DNA of 56,511 bases, taken from assembly GCA_902557385.1 (NCBI GenBank), contig CACDZF010000005.1:1-56511 (forward strand), in the 5' to 3' direction. Every line of letters starts with the position of its first letter. The stretch's first letter is position 1. Positions 47,534-56,359 of the stretch are shown here, in pieces. The translations under genes and the position numbers were made by a program. The notes under the pieces were generated by a model that was given only the letters and a program-made list of their open reading frames with translations, was not told the DNA's origin and did no database searches. Source of the stretch: an uncultured Pelagibacteraceae bacterium (GTDB lineage Bacteria > Pseudomonadota > Alphaproteobacteria > Pelagibacterales > Pelagibacteraceae).

Positions 47534-48052
47534 ATGTCAGTAAAGATAATTATAACTGAACCAAATAAAATATTGAGACAAATATCAAAGCCGGTAAACA
47601 ATGTTGGTAAAGATGAACAAAGTTTAATGGATGATATGCTCGAAACCATGTATGCCGCAGATGGCATAGGATTAGCTGCTATACAAATCGGCATACCAAA
47701 GAGAATTATTGTAATGGACATAAGTTGGACCAAGGGAGAAAAAAAACCGATGTATTTTGTAAATCCAGTTATTAAAAATAAAGATAATGACAAATCAATT
47801 TATGAGGAAGGATGTTTATCAGTTCCAAATCAGTTTGCTGAAATAGAAAGACCAAAAAATTGTGAAGTAGAGTATCTAAACTATAAAGGTGAAAAAAAAT
47901 TATTAAAAGCCGAAGGCTTATTAGCCACATGTATTCAACATGAAATGGATCATCTAGAAGGAATTTTATTTATTGATTATTTGTCAAAATTAAAAAAAAG
48001 CATGATCATAAAAAAACTTCTAAAAAATAGACCAGATAGAATAGTTGTTTGA
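47534..48052 (+). CDS. def: Peptide deformylase
   Basis: A 172-residue metalloenzyme of normal length. All three motifs are visible: GIGLAAIQIG, EEGCLSVP (zinc/iron cysteine) and QHEMDHLEG (two histidines and the catalytic glutamate). It removes the formyl group from nascent protein N-termini. fmt follows after 3 bases, so the formylation and deformylation genes are paired as in most bacteria. Confidence 0.97.
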   Translation: MSVKIIITEPNKILRQISKPVNNVGKDEQSLMDDMLETMYAADGIGLAAIQIGIPKRIIVMDISWTKGEKKPMYFVNPVIKNKDNDKSIYEEGCLSVPNQFAEIERPKNCEVEYLNYKGEKKLLKAEGLLATCIQHEMDHLEGILFIDYLSKLKKSMIIKKLLKNRPDRIVV

Positions 48053-48055
48053 TTA

Positions 48056-48985
48056 ATGCTAAAAAAAATAATTTTTATGGGTACTCCATATTTTGCTGTA
48101 CCAATTTTAAAATCTTTATACCAGAACGGTTACAACATTCCTGCAGTTTATACTCAACCACCGCAAAAATCTAATAGAGGACAAAAAATAAATAAATCTC
48201 CTATTCAAGGTTTTTCAGAAACATTAAATATAGAATTTAGAACACCATCATCACTTAAAGACAATAAAGAAGAATATGAATTTTTAAAAAAATTAAATCC
48301 CGATCTTGCTATTGTTGTAGCTTATGGTCAAATTATTCCTAAAGAAATATTAAGTTTATCAAAAAGAGGTTTTATCAACATTCATGCTTCGATATTACCA
48401 AAGTGGAGAGGAGCTGCACCTATACAAAGATCAATTATGAATTTAGATAAAGAAACTGGCATTAGTATAATGAAAATTAATGATAAGTTAGACTCCGGAC
48501 CAGTATGTGCTTATTATAAAATAGAAATTAAGGAAAACGATAACACCACATCACTATCAGATAAATTATCTTTATTGGCTGCTGAAAAAATCTTAGATGT
48601 TGTTGACGATATTATGGATGGTAATTTAAAATTTGAAGAACAAATTCATTCGAAAGCATCATATGCAAATAAAATTAATAAAATAGAAGGAAAAATAGAT
48701 TGGAATAATTCTGCAAGAAAAATAATTGGAATTATTAATGGTTTATATCCAAACCCAGGCGGATGGTTCAATTTTGAAGGCGAAAGATATAAAATTTTAA
48801 GTGCAAAAATTTCTGAGAAAAAAGGTCAAATTGGCGAAGTTTTAAGTGAAAACTTAGAAATTGGTTGTGCTGACTTATCTATAAAAGTGCTGGAGATTCA
48901 AAGAGAGGGAAAGCAATCACAAAAGATAGGTCAATTTATGCTTGGATCAAAGATAAAAAAAGGATCCAATCTACGAAATGAATAG
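48056..48985 (+). CDS. fmt: Methionyl-tRNA formyltransferase
   Basis: A 309-residue enzyme of normal length. Start IIFMGTPYFAVPIL is the folate-binding Rossmann beginning. The catalytic region NIHASILPKWRGAAPIQRSI has the conserved Asn and His, and DSGPVCAYYKIEI follows. The C-terminal domain has GIINGLYPNPGGWFNFEGE, which binds tRNA. It formylates Met-tRNA(fMet) for initiation. Its stop overlaps truA by eight bases. Confidence 0.97.
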   Translation: MLKKIIFMGTPYFAVPILKSLYQNGYNIPAVYTQPPQKSNRGQKINKSPIQGFSETLNIEFRTPSSLKDNKEEYEFLKKLNPDLAIVVAYGQIIPKEILSLSKRGFINIHASILPKWRGAAPIQRSIMNLDKETGISIMKINDKLDSGPVCAYYKIEIKENDNTTSLSDKLSLLAAEKILDVVDDIMDGNLKFEEQIHSKASYANKINKIEGKIDWNNSARKIIGIINGLYPNPGGWFNFEGERYKILSAKISEKKGQIGEVLSENLEIGCADLSIKVLEIQREGKQSQKIGQFMLGSKIKKGSNLRNE

Positions 48986-49718
48986 ATACCAAATTTTAAT
49001 TGAATATGTTGGCACAGGATTTATTGGTTGGCAAATTCAGCCAAAAGGAAAATCAATTCAAAAATTAATTCAATTGAAAATATCAAAACTACTGAAAGAA
49101 AAAATAAAATTAGTAGGCTCAGGGAGAACAGATACAGGAGTTCATGCAATAGAACAGTCTGCTCACTTTGATACAAAAAGTAAAATTGAAAATTTAAATA
49201 AATTTTTAAAATCAATTAATTTTTTTTTAAACTCTGAATTGGTTTCAATAAAAAAAATAAAAAAAAAAAACCTAACTTTTCACGCAAGATTTTCTGCAAA
49301 AGAGAGAGTTTATAAATATATAATCTTTAATAGACTTAGTGTTCCATCAATTGAAAAAGGCAGAGGCTGGCACATAAGTAAAAAGTTGGATTTAAAATTA
49401 ATGAAAAAGGGTTCCAAAAAACTTTTAGGAAAGCATGATTTTTCAACGTTCAGAGCTTCAAGCTGCAATGCAAAATCCCCCATAAGAACAATTAAATTAA
49501 TTAAAATTAAAAAAGCTAAAGATAAAATCGAAATAAAATTTATATCACAATCTTTTTTACAACAACAAGTAAGATCAATGGTTGGTTGTCTAAAATATTT
49601 AGCTGAAAAAAAATGGAATTTAAAAAAATTTGAAAAAGTATTTAAGTCTAAAAAAAGAAATTTATGTGCACCTCCTGCACCTTCTCATGGTTTATTTTTA
49701 GAAAAAATTATTTATTAG
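48978..49718 (+). CDS. truA: tRNA pseudouridine(38-40) synthase
   Basis: A 246-residue TruA of normal length. The catalytic aspartate lies in GSGRTDTGVHAIEQ, followed by HARFSAKERVYKYIIFNR and DFSTFRASSCNAKSPIRTI. It isomerises uridines 38-40 in tRNA anticodon arms. The gene carries an intact A12 run at 49259-49270 in frame. It overlaps fmt at the start and the convergent SET-domain gene at the end by 11 bases. Confidence 0.96.
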   Translation: MNRYQILIEYVGTGFIGWQIQPKGKSIQKLIQLKISKLLKEKIKLVGSGRTDTGVHAIEQSAHFDTKSKIENLNKFLKSINFFLNSELVSIKKIKKKNLTFHARFSAKERVYKYIIFNRLSVPSIEKGRGWHISKKLDLKLMKKGSKKLLGKHDFSTFRASSCNAKSPIRTIKLIKIKKAKDKIEIKFISQSFLQQQVRSMVGCLKYLAEKKWNLKKFEKVFKSKKRNLCAPPAPSHGLFLEKIIY

Positions 49719-50184
49719 GTCTATTATCTTTTTTAAATTTTTTGTTTATTCTCCATCTGGAACCCTCTCTAACAATATAACCTGCACAATTTTTTGATTT
49801 GCATTTACATGGAAATTGTTTGTAGTCCGAGTCGTAACTGAAACCATAGTCACAAGTCAATTCTTCACCTTTTTTGATATCTTTTATAGCGGTCACCCAA
49901 ATTTTCAATCCAGTACCTTCATAATCGCAATTATTTGAGCAAGAGTGATTAATTAAACGTGCTGTATTCCAAGTAACATCACCGTCTAAGTCATATCTAT
50001 TATTTAAATTAAAAAGATAGATTGGCTTTGTATTATCAAACTTTGGGTTTGTATCACTTTCTTTTCTTGTAATTATATTTCCAATATAATTAATAATTCT
50101 AGTTCCCTCTTTAATATCTTTTGTTGCATATAAGCCTTTTCCATTTTTATCAATATTGGATTTTTTAATTCGATAAAGCTTCAT
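49708..50184 (-). CDS. SET-domain lysine-methyltransferase-like protein with post-SET zinc motif
   Basis: A 158-residue compact SET protein. The SET parts are visible: GKGLYATKDIKEGTRIINYIG (start of fold), RLINHSCSNNC at 76-86 with the conserved NHSC, and GEELTCDYGF at 106-115. A post-SET C126-x-C128-x4-C133 motif follows (CKCKSKNC), which with the SET cysteine would bind one zinc, as in many eukaryotic SET enzymes. It should transfer a methyl group from SAM to a protein lysine. Target unknown. It lies 30 bases downstream of the HDAC-family gene on the same strand. Confidence 0.9.
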   Translation of the reverse strand: MKLYRIKKSNIDKNGKGLYATKDIKEGTRIINYIGNIITRKESDTNPKFDNTKPIYLFNLNNRYDLDGDVTWNTARLINHSCSNNCDYEGTGLKIWVTAIKDIKKGEELTCDYGFSYDSDYKQFPCKCKSKNCAGYIVREGSRWRINKKFKKDNRPNK

Positions 50185-50214
50185 AAATTTTTTATAATAT
50201 TTATTTAAGAATTA

Positions 50215-51144
50215 TCAATTAAATTCAATAAGTGCGTTAACATGCATCTCGGTGCTCTCTTGCAGAGCTATGAGATCATATCCACCTTCCAAAATAGACA
50301 CTACTTTTCCATTACAGAAAACTTTTGCTAATTTTAAAGTTCTTTTAGTTAGTTCATAAAAATCTTTTGATGATAATTCAAATTGGGCCAATGGATCATC
50401 TTTATGAGCGTCAAATCCTGCAGAAAATAAAATAAACTCTGGCCTAAAATCTTTTAGTTTTTTTAGTACAAATTCGTAAGCATTTAAGTATTCTTCAGAG
50501 CTTGTGCCTGCCGGCAAAGGAATATTATAAATATTATTGAATTTACCTTTTTCTTTTTCAGAGCCAGATCCTGGATAATAAGGATATTGGTGAGTTGAAA
50601 TATATAGAACTTTTTCATTATCATAAAATATATCCTGTGTTCCGTTTCCATGATGAACGTCAAAGTCAATAATTGCTATTTTTTTATAATTATAATTATT
50701 TATTAAATAATGTGCTCCGACTGCCACATTATTATAAATACAAAATCCCATAGCTTTATTTTTTTCAGCATGATGCCCTGGAGGTCTAACCGCACAAAAT
50801 GCATTTTTAAATTCATTATTTTGAACTCCATCAATTGCAACAATAATTGATCCAACAGCGTCTATTGTAGCATCTTTACTGCCAGGTGATATAACTGTGT
50901 CTCCGTCTAAAAATGATAACCCTTGCTTTGGAAAAGATTTTTCTACAAAATTTATATAATTCAAATTATGAGTATTTTTTAGAATTGATTTATCAAACTT
51001 TATAGGTTTTTTCCAAGTAAGATTTTTGTTATCTATCTTTTTAAAATTTTCTATTACAGCTGTTACCCTATCTATTTTTTCTGGATGACCATCTCCTGTA
51101 TTATGATTTTGATAAGTATTAGAAGTTATTAATCCAGTCTTCAT
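50215..51144 (-). CDS. HDAC-family deacetylase (acetoin utilisation / acetylpolyamine amidohydrolase-like)
   Basis: A 309-residue arginase-fold deacetylase. The active-site motifs RPPGHHAEKNKAMGFCIYNN (two histidines), DFDVHHGNGTQDIF (metal Asp and His), SAGFDAHKDDPLAQ (metal Asp) and LEGGYDL (transition-state tyrosine) are all intact, so it should be active with zinc. In bacteria these enzymes deacetylate polyamines, acetyl-lysine or small molecules. The substrate is not readable. It overlaps dapE by four bases and is followed by the SET-domain gene. Confidence 0.93.
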   Translation of the reverse strand: MKTGLITSNTYQNHNTGDGHPEKIDRVTAVIENFKKIDNKNLTWKKPIKFDKSILKNTHNLNYINFVEKSFPKQGLSFLDGDTVISPGSKDATIDAVGSIIVAIDGVQNNEFKNAFCAVRPPGHHAEKNKAMGFCIYNNVAVGAHYLINNYNYKKIAIIDFDVHHGNGTQDIFYDNEKVLYISTHQYPYYPGSGSEKEKGKFNNIYNIPLPAGTSSEEYLNAYEFVLKKLKDFRPEFILFSAGFDAHKDDPLAQFELSSKDFYELTKRTLKLAKVFCNGKVVSILEGGYDLIALQESTEMHVNALIEFN

Positions 51145-52298
51145 TTAAAATAATTTATAAGAATTTCAGAGTATATTTTTGTTAATTTTTTTAAATCTGC
51201 AATAGAAACCGCCTCATCAACTTTATGCATAGTTTTTCCTACCAGACCAAATTCTAAGCCAGGTGATAATTTTCGAATAAACCTTAAATCTGAGGTTCCA
51301 CCAGTTGTAGATAGTTTTGGTTTTATTTTTGTAATTTTTTTTATGATATTTTGAATCATAAAAGTCGTTGTGTTTGGCTTAGTTAAAAAAGCCTCTCCTG
51401 AAACTCTATATTCTACTTTGTAGTTAGACTTACTTTTCTTACTTATTTTTCTAAAAATTTTATTAAGTCTTTTTTTTATTGAATTAGATGAATGAATATT
51501 ATTAAACCTGATATTAAAAGTTGCTTCTGCAGATCCTGGAATAACATTGTCAGCATTATTGTTAATATTTATCCTAGTAACTTCTAAATTTGTTGGTTGA
51601 AAATCCTTTGTACCTTTATCAAATTTAATATCTTTCAGTTTTTTCAAAACATTAACCATAATTGTTGAAGGATTTTTTGCTCTATGTGGATAAGCAACAT
51701 GACCTTGAACACCATGTATTGTGAGTTTTCCAGTCAAACTTCCTCTTCGTCCTATTTTTATCATTTCTCCTAACCTATTTGGATTTGTGGGTTCGCCAAC
51801 TAAGCAGAAATTAATTTTTTCTTTTTTCTTTTTTAAATAATCAACAACTTTTTTTGTACCATTAATTGCATCACCCTCCTCATCTCCAGTGATTAGCAAA
51901 CTAATTGATCCTTTAAATTTATTATTTTTATTTATAAAAATACTAACAGCCGAAACAAAAGCTGCAATTGAACTTTTCATATCATTGGCACCTCTACCTA
52001 TTAAATGACCCTTCTTAATAGATGGCTTAAAAGGATTAATTGTCCAATCTTTTATATTACCAGGAGGTACCACATCTAAATGTCCTGCATAACAAAAGTT
52101 AGGACCTTTATTTCCTATTCTTGCATATAAATTTTTAACAGGTTTAAAATTTTTCTCTTTAAATTCAATTATTTTTGTTTTGAAACCTAATTTTTTTAAT
52201 TTCTTTTCTAAAAATTTCATTACTCCGGCATCAACTGGAGTTATAGATGGAAATTTGATTAGCTCCTTAGCTAATTTAACTTCATTTAAAATTGACAT
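51141..52298 (-). CDS. dapE: Succinyl-diaminopimelate desuccinylase
   Basis: A 385-residue M20-family metalloprotein. Metal-binding motifs include YAGHLDVVPPG, then GRGANDMKSSIAAF and GDEEGDAINGTKKV, and CLVGEPTNPNRLGE for dinuclear zinc. The late GGTSDLRFIRKL and a conserved C-terminal histidine fit DapE. It removes succinate from N-succinyl-LL-diaminopimelate in lysine and peptidoglycan precursor synthesis. dapD lies directly upstream, so the order dapD-dapE supports the call. Confidence 0.94.
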   Translation of the reverse strand: MSILNEVKLAKELIKFPSITPVDAGVMKFLEKKLKKLGFKTKIIEFKEKNFKPVKNLYARIGNKGPNFCYAGHLDVVPPGNIKDWTINPFKPSIKKGHLIGRGANDMKSSIAAFVSAVSIFINKNNKFKGSISLLITGDEEGDAINGTKKVVDYLKKKKEKINFCLVGEPTNPNRLGEMIKIGRRGSLTGKLTIHGVQGHVAYPHRAKNPSTIMVNVLKKLKDIKFDKGTKDFQPTNLEVTRININNNADNVIPGSAEATFNIRFNNIHSSNSIKKRLNKIFRKISKKSKSNYKVEYRVSGEAFLTKPNTTTFMIQNIIKKITKIKPKLSTTGGTSDLRFIRKLSPGLEFGLVGKTMHKVDEAVSIADLKKLTKIYSEILINYFK

Positions 52299-52302
52299 GA
52301 TT

Positions 52303-53121
52303 TTATTCTCTTAAAAGATCATTAATTGAAGTTTTAGATCTTGTTTTTTCATCAACTTGTTTAACAATTACTGCGCAATATAAGCTTGGTCCACCCGATT
52401 TTTTTGGTGGAAGTGACCCAGGAACTACTACACTGCCTTCAGGTACTTCACCTGTCACTATTTCATTCGTTTCCCTATTAATGATACGAGTAGATGCAGT
52501 TAAGAAAACTCCTGTTGCTAAGACACTATTTTTTCTGACAATTACTCCCTCAGCTACTTCGCTTCGAGCGCCTATGAAACAATTGTCTTCTACTATGGTT
52601 GGAGACGCTTGAACTGGTTCCAAAACTCCACCAATTCCAACACCACCTGATAAATGAACATTTTTGCCAATCTGAGCACCTGACCCTACAGTTGACCATG
52701 TATCAACCATCGTGCCACTGTCGACATAACATCCGATATTCAAAAAAGACGGCATTAAAACAACTCCGGAAGCAATGTAACAACCTTTACGAGTCATTCC
52801 GTTTGGAACATATCTAAAGCCCGCTCGCTTATGATCTTCTTCAGTCCACCCTGCTGTTTTAAAGCCAACTTTATCATACCATACTGAATATGGTCCGGAA
52901 GTAGTTTTCATTTTATTTGTTCTGAACGAGAGTAAAATTGCTTTTTTTGCCACTTCATTAGTAACCCATTTTCCATCTGACTGTCTGTTTGCAACTCTAA
53001 CTTTTCCTTGATCCAATAGTTCAATAGTTTCATTCACAGCGTCAATAATACCTTTATCTGAGTTAGGTGAGATTTTATCTCTACTTTCCCATGCATCATT
53101 AATAATTTTTTCTATAGACAT
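52303..53121 (-). CDS. dapD: Tetrahydrodipicolinate N-succinyltransferase
   Basis: A 272-residue left-handed beta-helix acyltransferase with hexapeptide-type repeats (about 110-210), including [33 protein letters not shown] and [16 protein letters not shown]. The N-terminal part has [20 protein letters not shown], the DapD-specific region. It transfers succinyl from succinyl-CoA to tetrahydrodipicolinate. It lies between dapE and the HAD phosphatase gene and is in one run with argB. Confidence 0.95.
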   Translation of the reverse strand: MSIEKIINDAWESRDKISPNSDKGIIDAVNETIELLDQGKVRVANRQSDGKWVTNEVAKKAILLSFRTNKMKTTSGPYSVWYDKVGFKTAGWTEEDHKRAGFRYVPNGMTRKGCYIASGVVLMPSFLNIGCYVDSGTMVDTWSTVGSGAQIGKNVHLSGGVGIGGVLEPVQASPTIVEDNCFIGARSEVAEGVIVRKNSVLATGVFLTASTRIINRETNEIVTGEVPEGSVVVPGSLPPKKSGGPSLYCAVIVKQVDEKTRSKTSINDLLRE

Positions 53122-53124
53122 AAT

Positions 53125-53814
53125 TTATTTACTTTTTAATAGCCTTATTTCTTTAAGAAATAAAGATAGATTTTCAATTTTGTGTGAAATAAAATCTTTA
53201 TCAGCATCCATTTTTCCAAAATGCTCATCATTAATTAACCAAACAGTTGTGCAGCCTCGTACATGTCCAATACTTAGATTTTTAGCGATATCCTCTATAT
53301 AAATCGTTTCTTTTGGATTTATACCAAATTTTTTAACCATTAAGTCAAAAGTTTCAGCTTCAGGTTTGGGTACATACCCCGCATCTTTGATATCAAAAAC
53401 TTTGTCTCTACCAAATAAATCATACACTCCTAGATGAGTTAAAATATTTGCAGCATGATCTGCAGAACCATTTGTAAAGATAAATTTTTCCATATCTAGT
53501 TGTTCAAGCTCATTTCTCATAATCTTGTCTTCTTTCATAAATGACAAGTCTATATCATGAACGTAGGACAAAAATTCATCTGGAGATATTCCATCATGGA
53601 CCATTAATCCCCGCAATGAGGTATTATACTTATAGAAGTAATTTGTTTGTAAATCTTTAGCTTTATCTTTATCAATTTTGAGTTTTTCAGAGATAAATTG
53701 TGTCATTCTCTTTGAAACCTGTCCAAATACTCGTTCTAAAGAATAATTATTATGTTTCCCATAACAAACTCCATCTAAATCCAGAAGTAGGTATTTTTTT
53801 TCCTTCAAGTTCAT
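53125..53814 (-). CDS. HAD-family phosphatase, pyrimidine 5'-nucleotidase-like
   Basis: A 229-residue HAD hydrolase. Motif I is LLLDLDGVCYG (the two aspartates are there), motif II is FIFTNGS, the lysine is in YVPKPEAETF and motif IV is YIEDIAKNL. The helical cap domain (about 25-105) and FTNGS wording match pyrimidine 5'-nucleotidase (SDT1-like) proteins that dephosphorylate nucleotides. The substrate was not determined. It overlaps argB by four bases, so it is coupled to it, as is common in alphaproteobacteria. Confidence 0.85.
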   Translation of the reverse strand: MNLKEKKYLLLDLDGVCYGKHNNYSLERVFGQVSKRMTQFISEKLKIDKDKAKDLQTNYFYKYNTSLRGLMVHDGISPDEFLSYVHDIDLSFMKEDKIMRNELEQLDMEKFIFTNGSADHAANILTHLGVYDLFGRDKVFDIKDAGYVPKPEAETFDLMVKKFGINPKETIYIEDIAKNLSIGHVRGCTTVWLINDEHFGKMDADKDFISHKIENLSLFLKEIRLLKSK

Positions 53815-54674
53815 TTTCTAATTAATGTACCTGAGCCCTTATCTGAGAATAGCTCAAATAATATTGAGTGTTTTGGTCGGGCATCAATTATTCCTACAGC
53901 AGTTACTCCATTATTAATCGCATCTAAACAAGTATTTATTTTTGGTATCATTCCTCCAGTGATAGTTTCATTTTTAACCATTTCTAAAATTTCAGAAGAA
54001 GATATTTCCTCTATTAATTTTTTATTTTTATCTAAAACACCCTCTACATTAGTCATTAAAAGTAATCTTCTACATTTTAAAGATTTTGCAATTGCCCCTG
54101 CGGCCCAATCGCCATTTATATTAAAAGGTTGATTTTTTTGTAAACCCAGTGGTGAGACAATTGGGATTTTTTTTTCTTTGATCACACTTAGCAATATATC
54201 ATTATTAATTTTCTTTGGTTTCCCTACAAAACCAAGTTCCTCAGACTCGGGGATAACTTCAATAATGTTATTTTCTTTAGTATTTATTGAAATTGCTTCA
54301 GTTCCTTTTTTTTTAAGAGAAGCAACAATATCTTTATTAAAATCAATAAGCACTCTCTCAACTATATTTATAACTTTTCCATCTGTTACCCTTAAACCTT
54401 TGATAAACTTAGTTTGAATATTTGACTTATCTAATTCTCTTTTTATTCTTGGCCCACCCCCATGAACAACTACAATCGAAATTCCTAATTTATTTAATAT
54501 GGTAATATCTTCTATAAAATTATTAAATATATTTCTATCAATAAAAACATTTCCTCCATATTTAATAACTATCAAATCATTTTTATATTTTTCGATATAT
54601 TTATATACTTCCTCTTTTGGAGGTCCATTTTCAGGTAATATATTTTTTAAATCTTCTTCTTTAAGTGACGACAT
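53811..54674 (-). CDS. argB: Acetylglutamate kinase
   Basis: A 287-residue amino-acid-kinase-fold enzyme of normal length. LIVIKYGGNVF near residues 34-44 and VVVHGGGPRIKRELDK hold the ATP and phosphate contacts. INGDWAAGAIAKSLKCRRLL and GGMIPKINTCLDAINNGV follow, the last with the ArgB lysine. It phosphorylates N-acetylglutamate in arginine synthesis. It starts one base after the yidC stop, in the yidD-yidC-argB order. Confidence 0.95.
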   Translation of the reverse strand: MSSLKEEDLKNILPENGPPKEEVYKYIEKYKNDLIVIKYGGNVFIDRNIFNNFIEDITILNKLGISIVVVHGGGPRIKRELDKSNIQTKFIKGLRVTDGKVINIVERVLIDFNKDIVASLKKKGTEAISINTKENNIIEVIPESEELGFVGKPKKINNDILLSVIKEKKIPIVSPLGLQKNQPFNINGDWAAGAIAKSLKCRRLLLMTNVEGVLDKNKKLIEEISSSEILEMVKNETITGGMIPKINTCLDAINNGVTAVGIIDARPKHSILFELFSDKGSGTLIRK

Positions 54675-56354
54675 CTACTTTGTTTTAACTGTCGTTTTTC
54701 TTTGAATGTAATACTGCTGAATCAGTGTAAAGATATTATTAAAAGTCCAATAGATCACCAAACCTGCTGGAAAAGGCGCAAGTATAACTGTTAAAAAAAG
54801 TGGAAAGAACATAAAAATTTTGGCTTGTACGGGGTCTGGAGGAGCCGGATTAAGTTTTTGCTGAATGTACATCGACACTCCCATTGCAACAGGCCACGCT
54901 CCTATTACTAAAAATGAAGGAACATCATAAGGAAGTAGCCCAAATAGATTAAATAGACTTGTTGGATCACGATCACTTAGATCATGAATCCATCCATAAA
55001 AAGGCATATGTCTCATCTCAATGGTAACAAATAAAACTTTATACAATGCAAAAAATACTGGTATTTGAACAAGTATTGGTAAGCAACCACTCATAGGATT
55101 AACTCCCTCTCTTTTATATAAAGCCATCATTTCTTGTTGTAACTTCATTTTATCTTCCTTATGAAGTTCTTTTAATCTTGTCATTTCTGGTTGAAGAAGT
55201 TTCATCTTCCCCATCGATTTAAATGAGAAGTTTGCAAGTGGAAAAAATATTAATCTAATACAAATAGTTACAGCTATAATTGCTAAGCCATAGTTACCAA
55301 GTAATTTAAAGAAATAATCAATAGCAAAGAATAAAGGTTTCGTTAAAAAATACATTATACCCCAATCAATTGTTAAATCAAACTTGTCAATGTTTAAACT
55401 TTTTGCATAACCATCAATTGTTTCGACTCTTTTCGCTGCTACGATAATTTGAATTTCTTCTTCAATAGATTGGTTTGGTCCTGCCTCAATACCCTGAGAA
55501 GATATATAATTTATTCTAAATTTATTTTTGTAGTCAAAAGTTGTCTTAAAATTTTTATTTCTTGGAGGAACAATACTTGTAATCCAATACTTGTCGCTGA
55601 TTCCAAGCCATCCTTTGGATGCATTTTTAGAAAATTTATCTTCTTGAATATCGTCATAATCTTCTTCTATAAGTTCATCGTCAAGTGTAGCAATCGGACC
55701 TTCATGCAAAATATAAAAACCTGAAATTTCTGGTTTTTTGTTACGAATTATTTGAGCATAAGAATAAAAGCTATAAGTTTTATCTGTTGAATTAATTACT
55801 TTTTCTTTAACAGTAAATAAAAATTGATCATCTAAACTAATTTTTTTCTCAAATGTAATACCTTGAGAGTTCTTCCAGGTTAATTTTATTGGATTATTTT
55901 TAGTTAATTTTTTATTTCCCGAAATTTCCCACAATGTAGATGAATTAGGTATCTCTATGTTTTTATTAGTAGTTACAAATCCACTCTCAACAAAATAACC
56001 ATTTTGAACCTTTCTTGGGTTTAATAAAACAACTTTTTCTTTACCATTAAGTACAACATTATATTTTTTAAATGTTAAATCATCTATTATTGCACCTTTA
56101 AGAGAAATAGATCCAACAACATCATTATTTTCAAATTGAATTCTATTATTTTCTGTAAGAGCTTCATTTCTAGTTATTTTTACAAAATTTTCGTTTTGAT
56201 CAACACTAGGCGTATCCGAATCCTTTAGAACTTGCTCTTGTTTAATTCTGTTTTGCTTCATTTCTTCTGGAGATGGAGCAAAAAATAATGTGTAAAGAAC
56301 AATTATTGCTATAGACAAAGCGACAGCGGCTATTATGTTTTTAAGTTCGTACAT
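54675..56354 (-). CDS. yidC: Membrane protein insertase
   Basis: A 559-residue protein of Gram-negative YidC type. A first transmembrane helix (about 6-25, IIAAVALSIAIIVLYTLFF) is followed by the large periplasmic beta-sandwich domain (about 60-330) and the C-terminal insertase core with five helices: GNYGLAIIAVTICIRLIFFP, KEDKMKLQQEMMALYKREGV, NPMSGCLPILVQIPVFFALY, and the end WTFNNIFTLIQQYYIQRK. It inserts and folds inner-membrane proteins with SecYEG or alone. yidD is just upstream. Confidence 0.97.
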   Translation of the reverse strand: MYELKNIIAAVALSIAIIVLYTLFFAPSPEEMKQNRIKQEQVLKDSDTPSVDQNENFVKITRNEALTENNRIQFENNDVVGSISLKGAIIDDLTFKKYNVVLNGKEKVVLLNPRKVQNGYFVESGFVTTNKNIEIPNSSTLWEISGNKKLTKNNPIKLTWKNSQGITFEKKISLDDQFLFTVKEKVINSTDKTYSFYSYAQIIRNKKPEISGFYILHEGPIATLDDELIEEDYDDIQEDKFSKNASKGWLGISDKYWITSIVPPRNKNFKTTFDYKNKFRINYISSQGIEAGPNQSIEEEIQIIVAAKRVETIDGYAKSLNIDKFDLTIDWGIMYFLTKPLFFAIDYFFKLLGNYGLAIIAVTICIRLIFFPLANFSFKSMGKMKLLQPEMTRLKELHKEDKMKLQQEMMALYKREGVNPMSGCLPILVQIPVFFALYKVLFVTIEMRHMPFYGWIHDLSDRDPTSLFNLFGLLPYDVPSFLVIGAWPVAMGVSMYIQQKLNPAPPDPVQAKIFMFFPLFLTVILAPFPAGLVIYWTFNNIFTLIQQYYIQRKTTVKTK

Positions 56355-56359
56355 TTATA

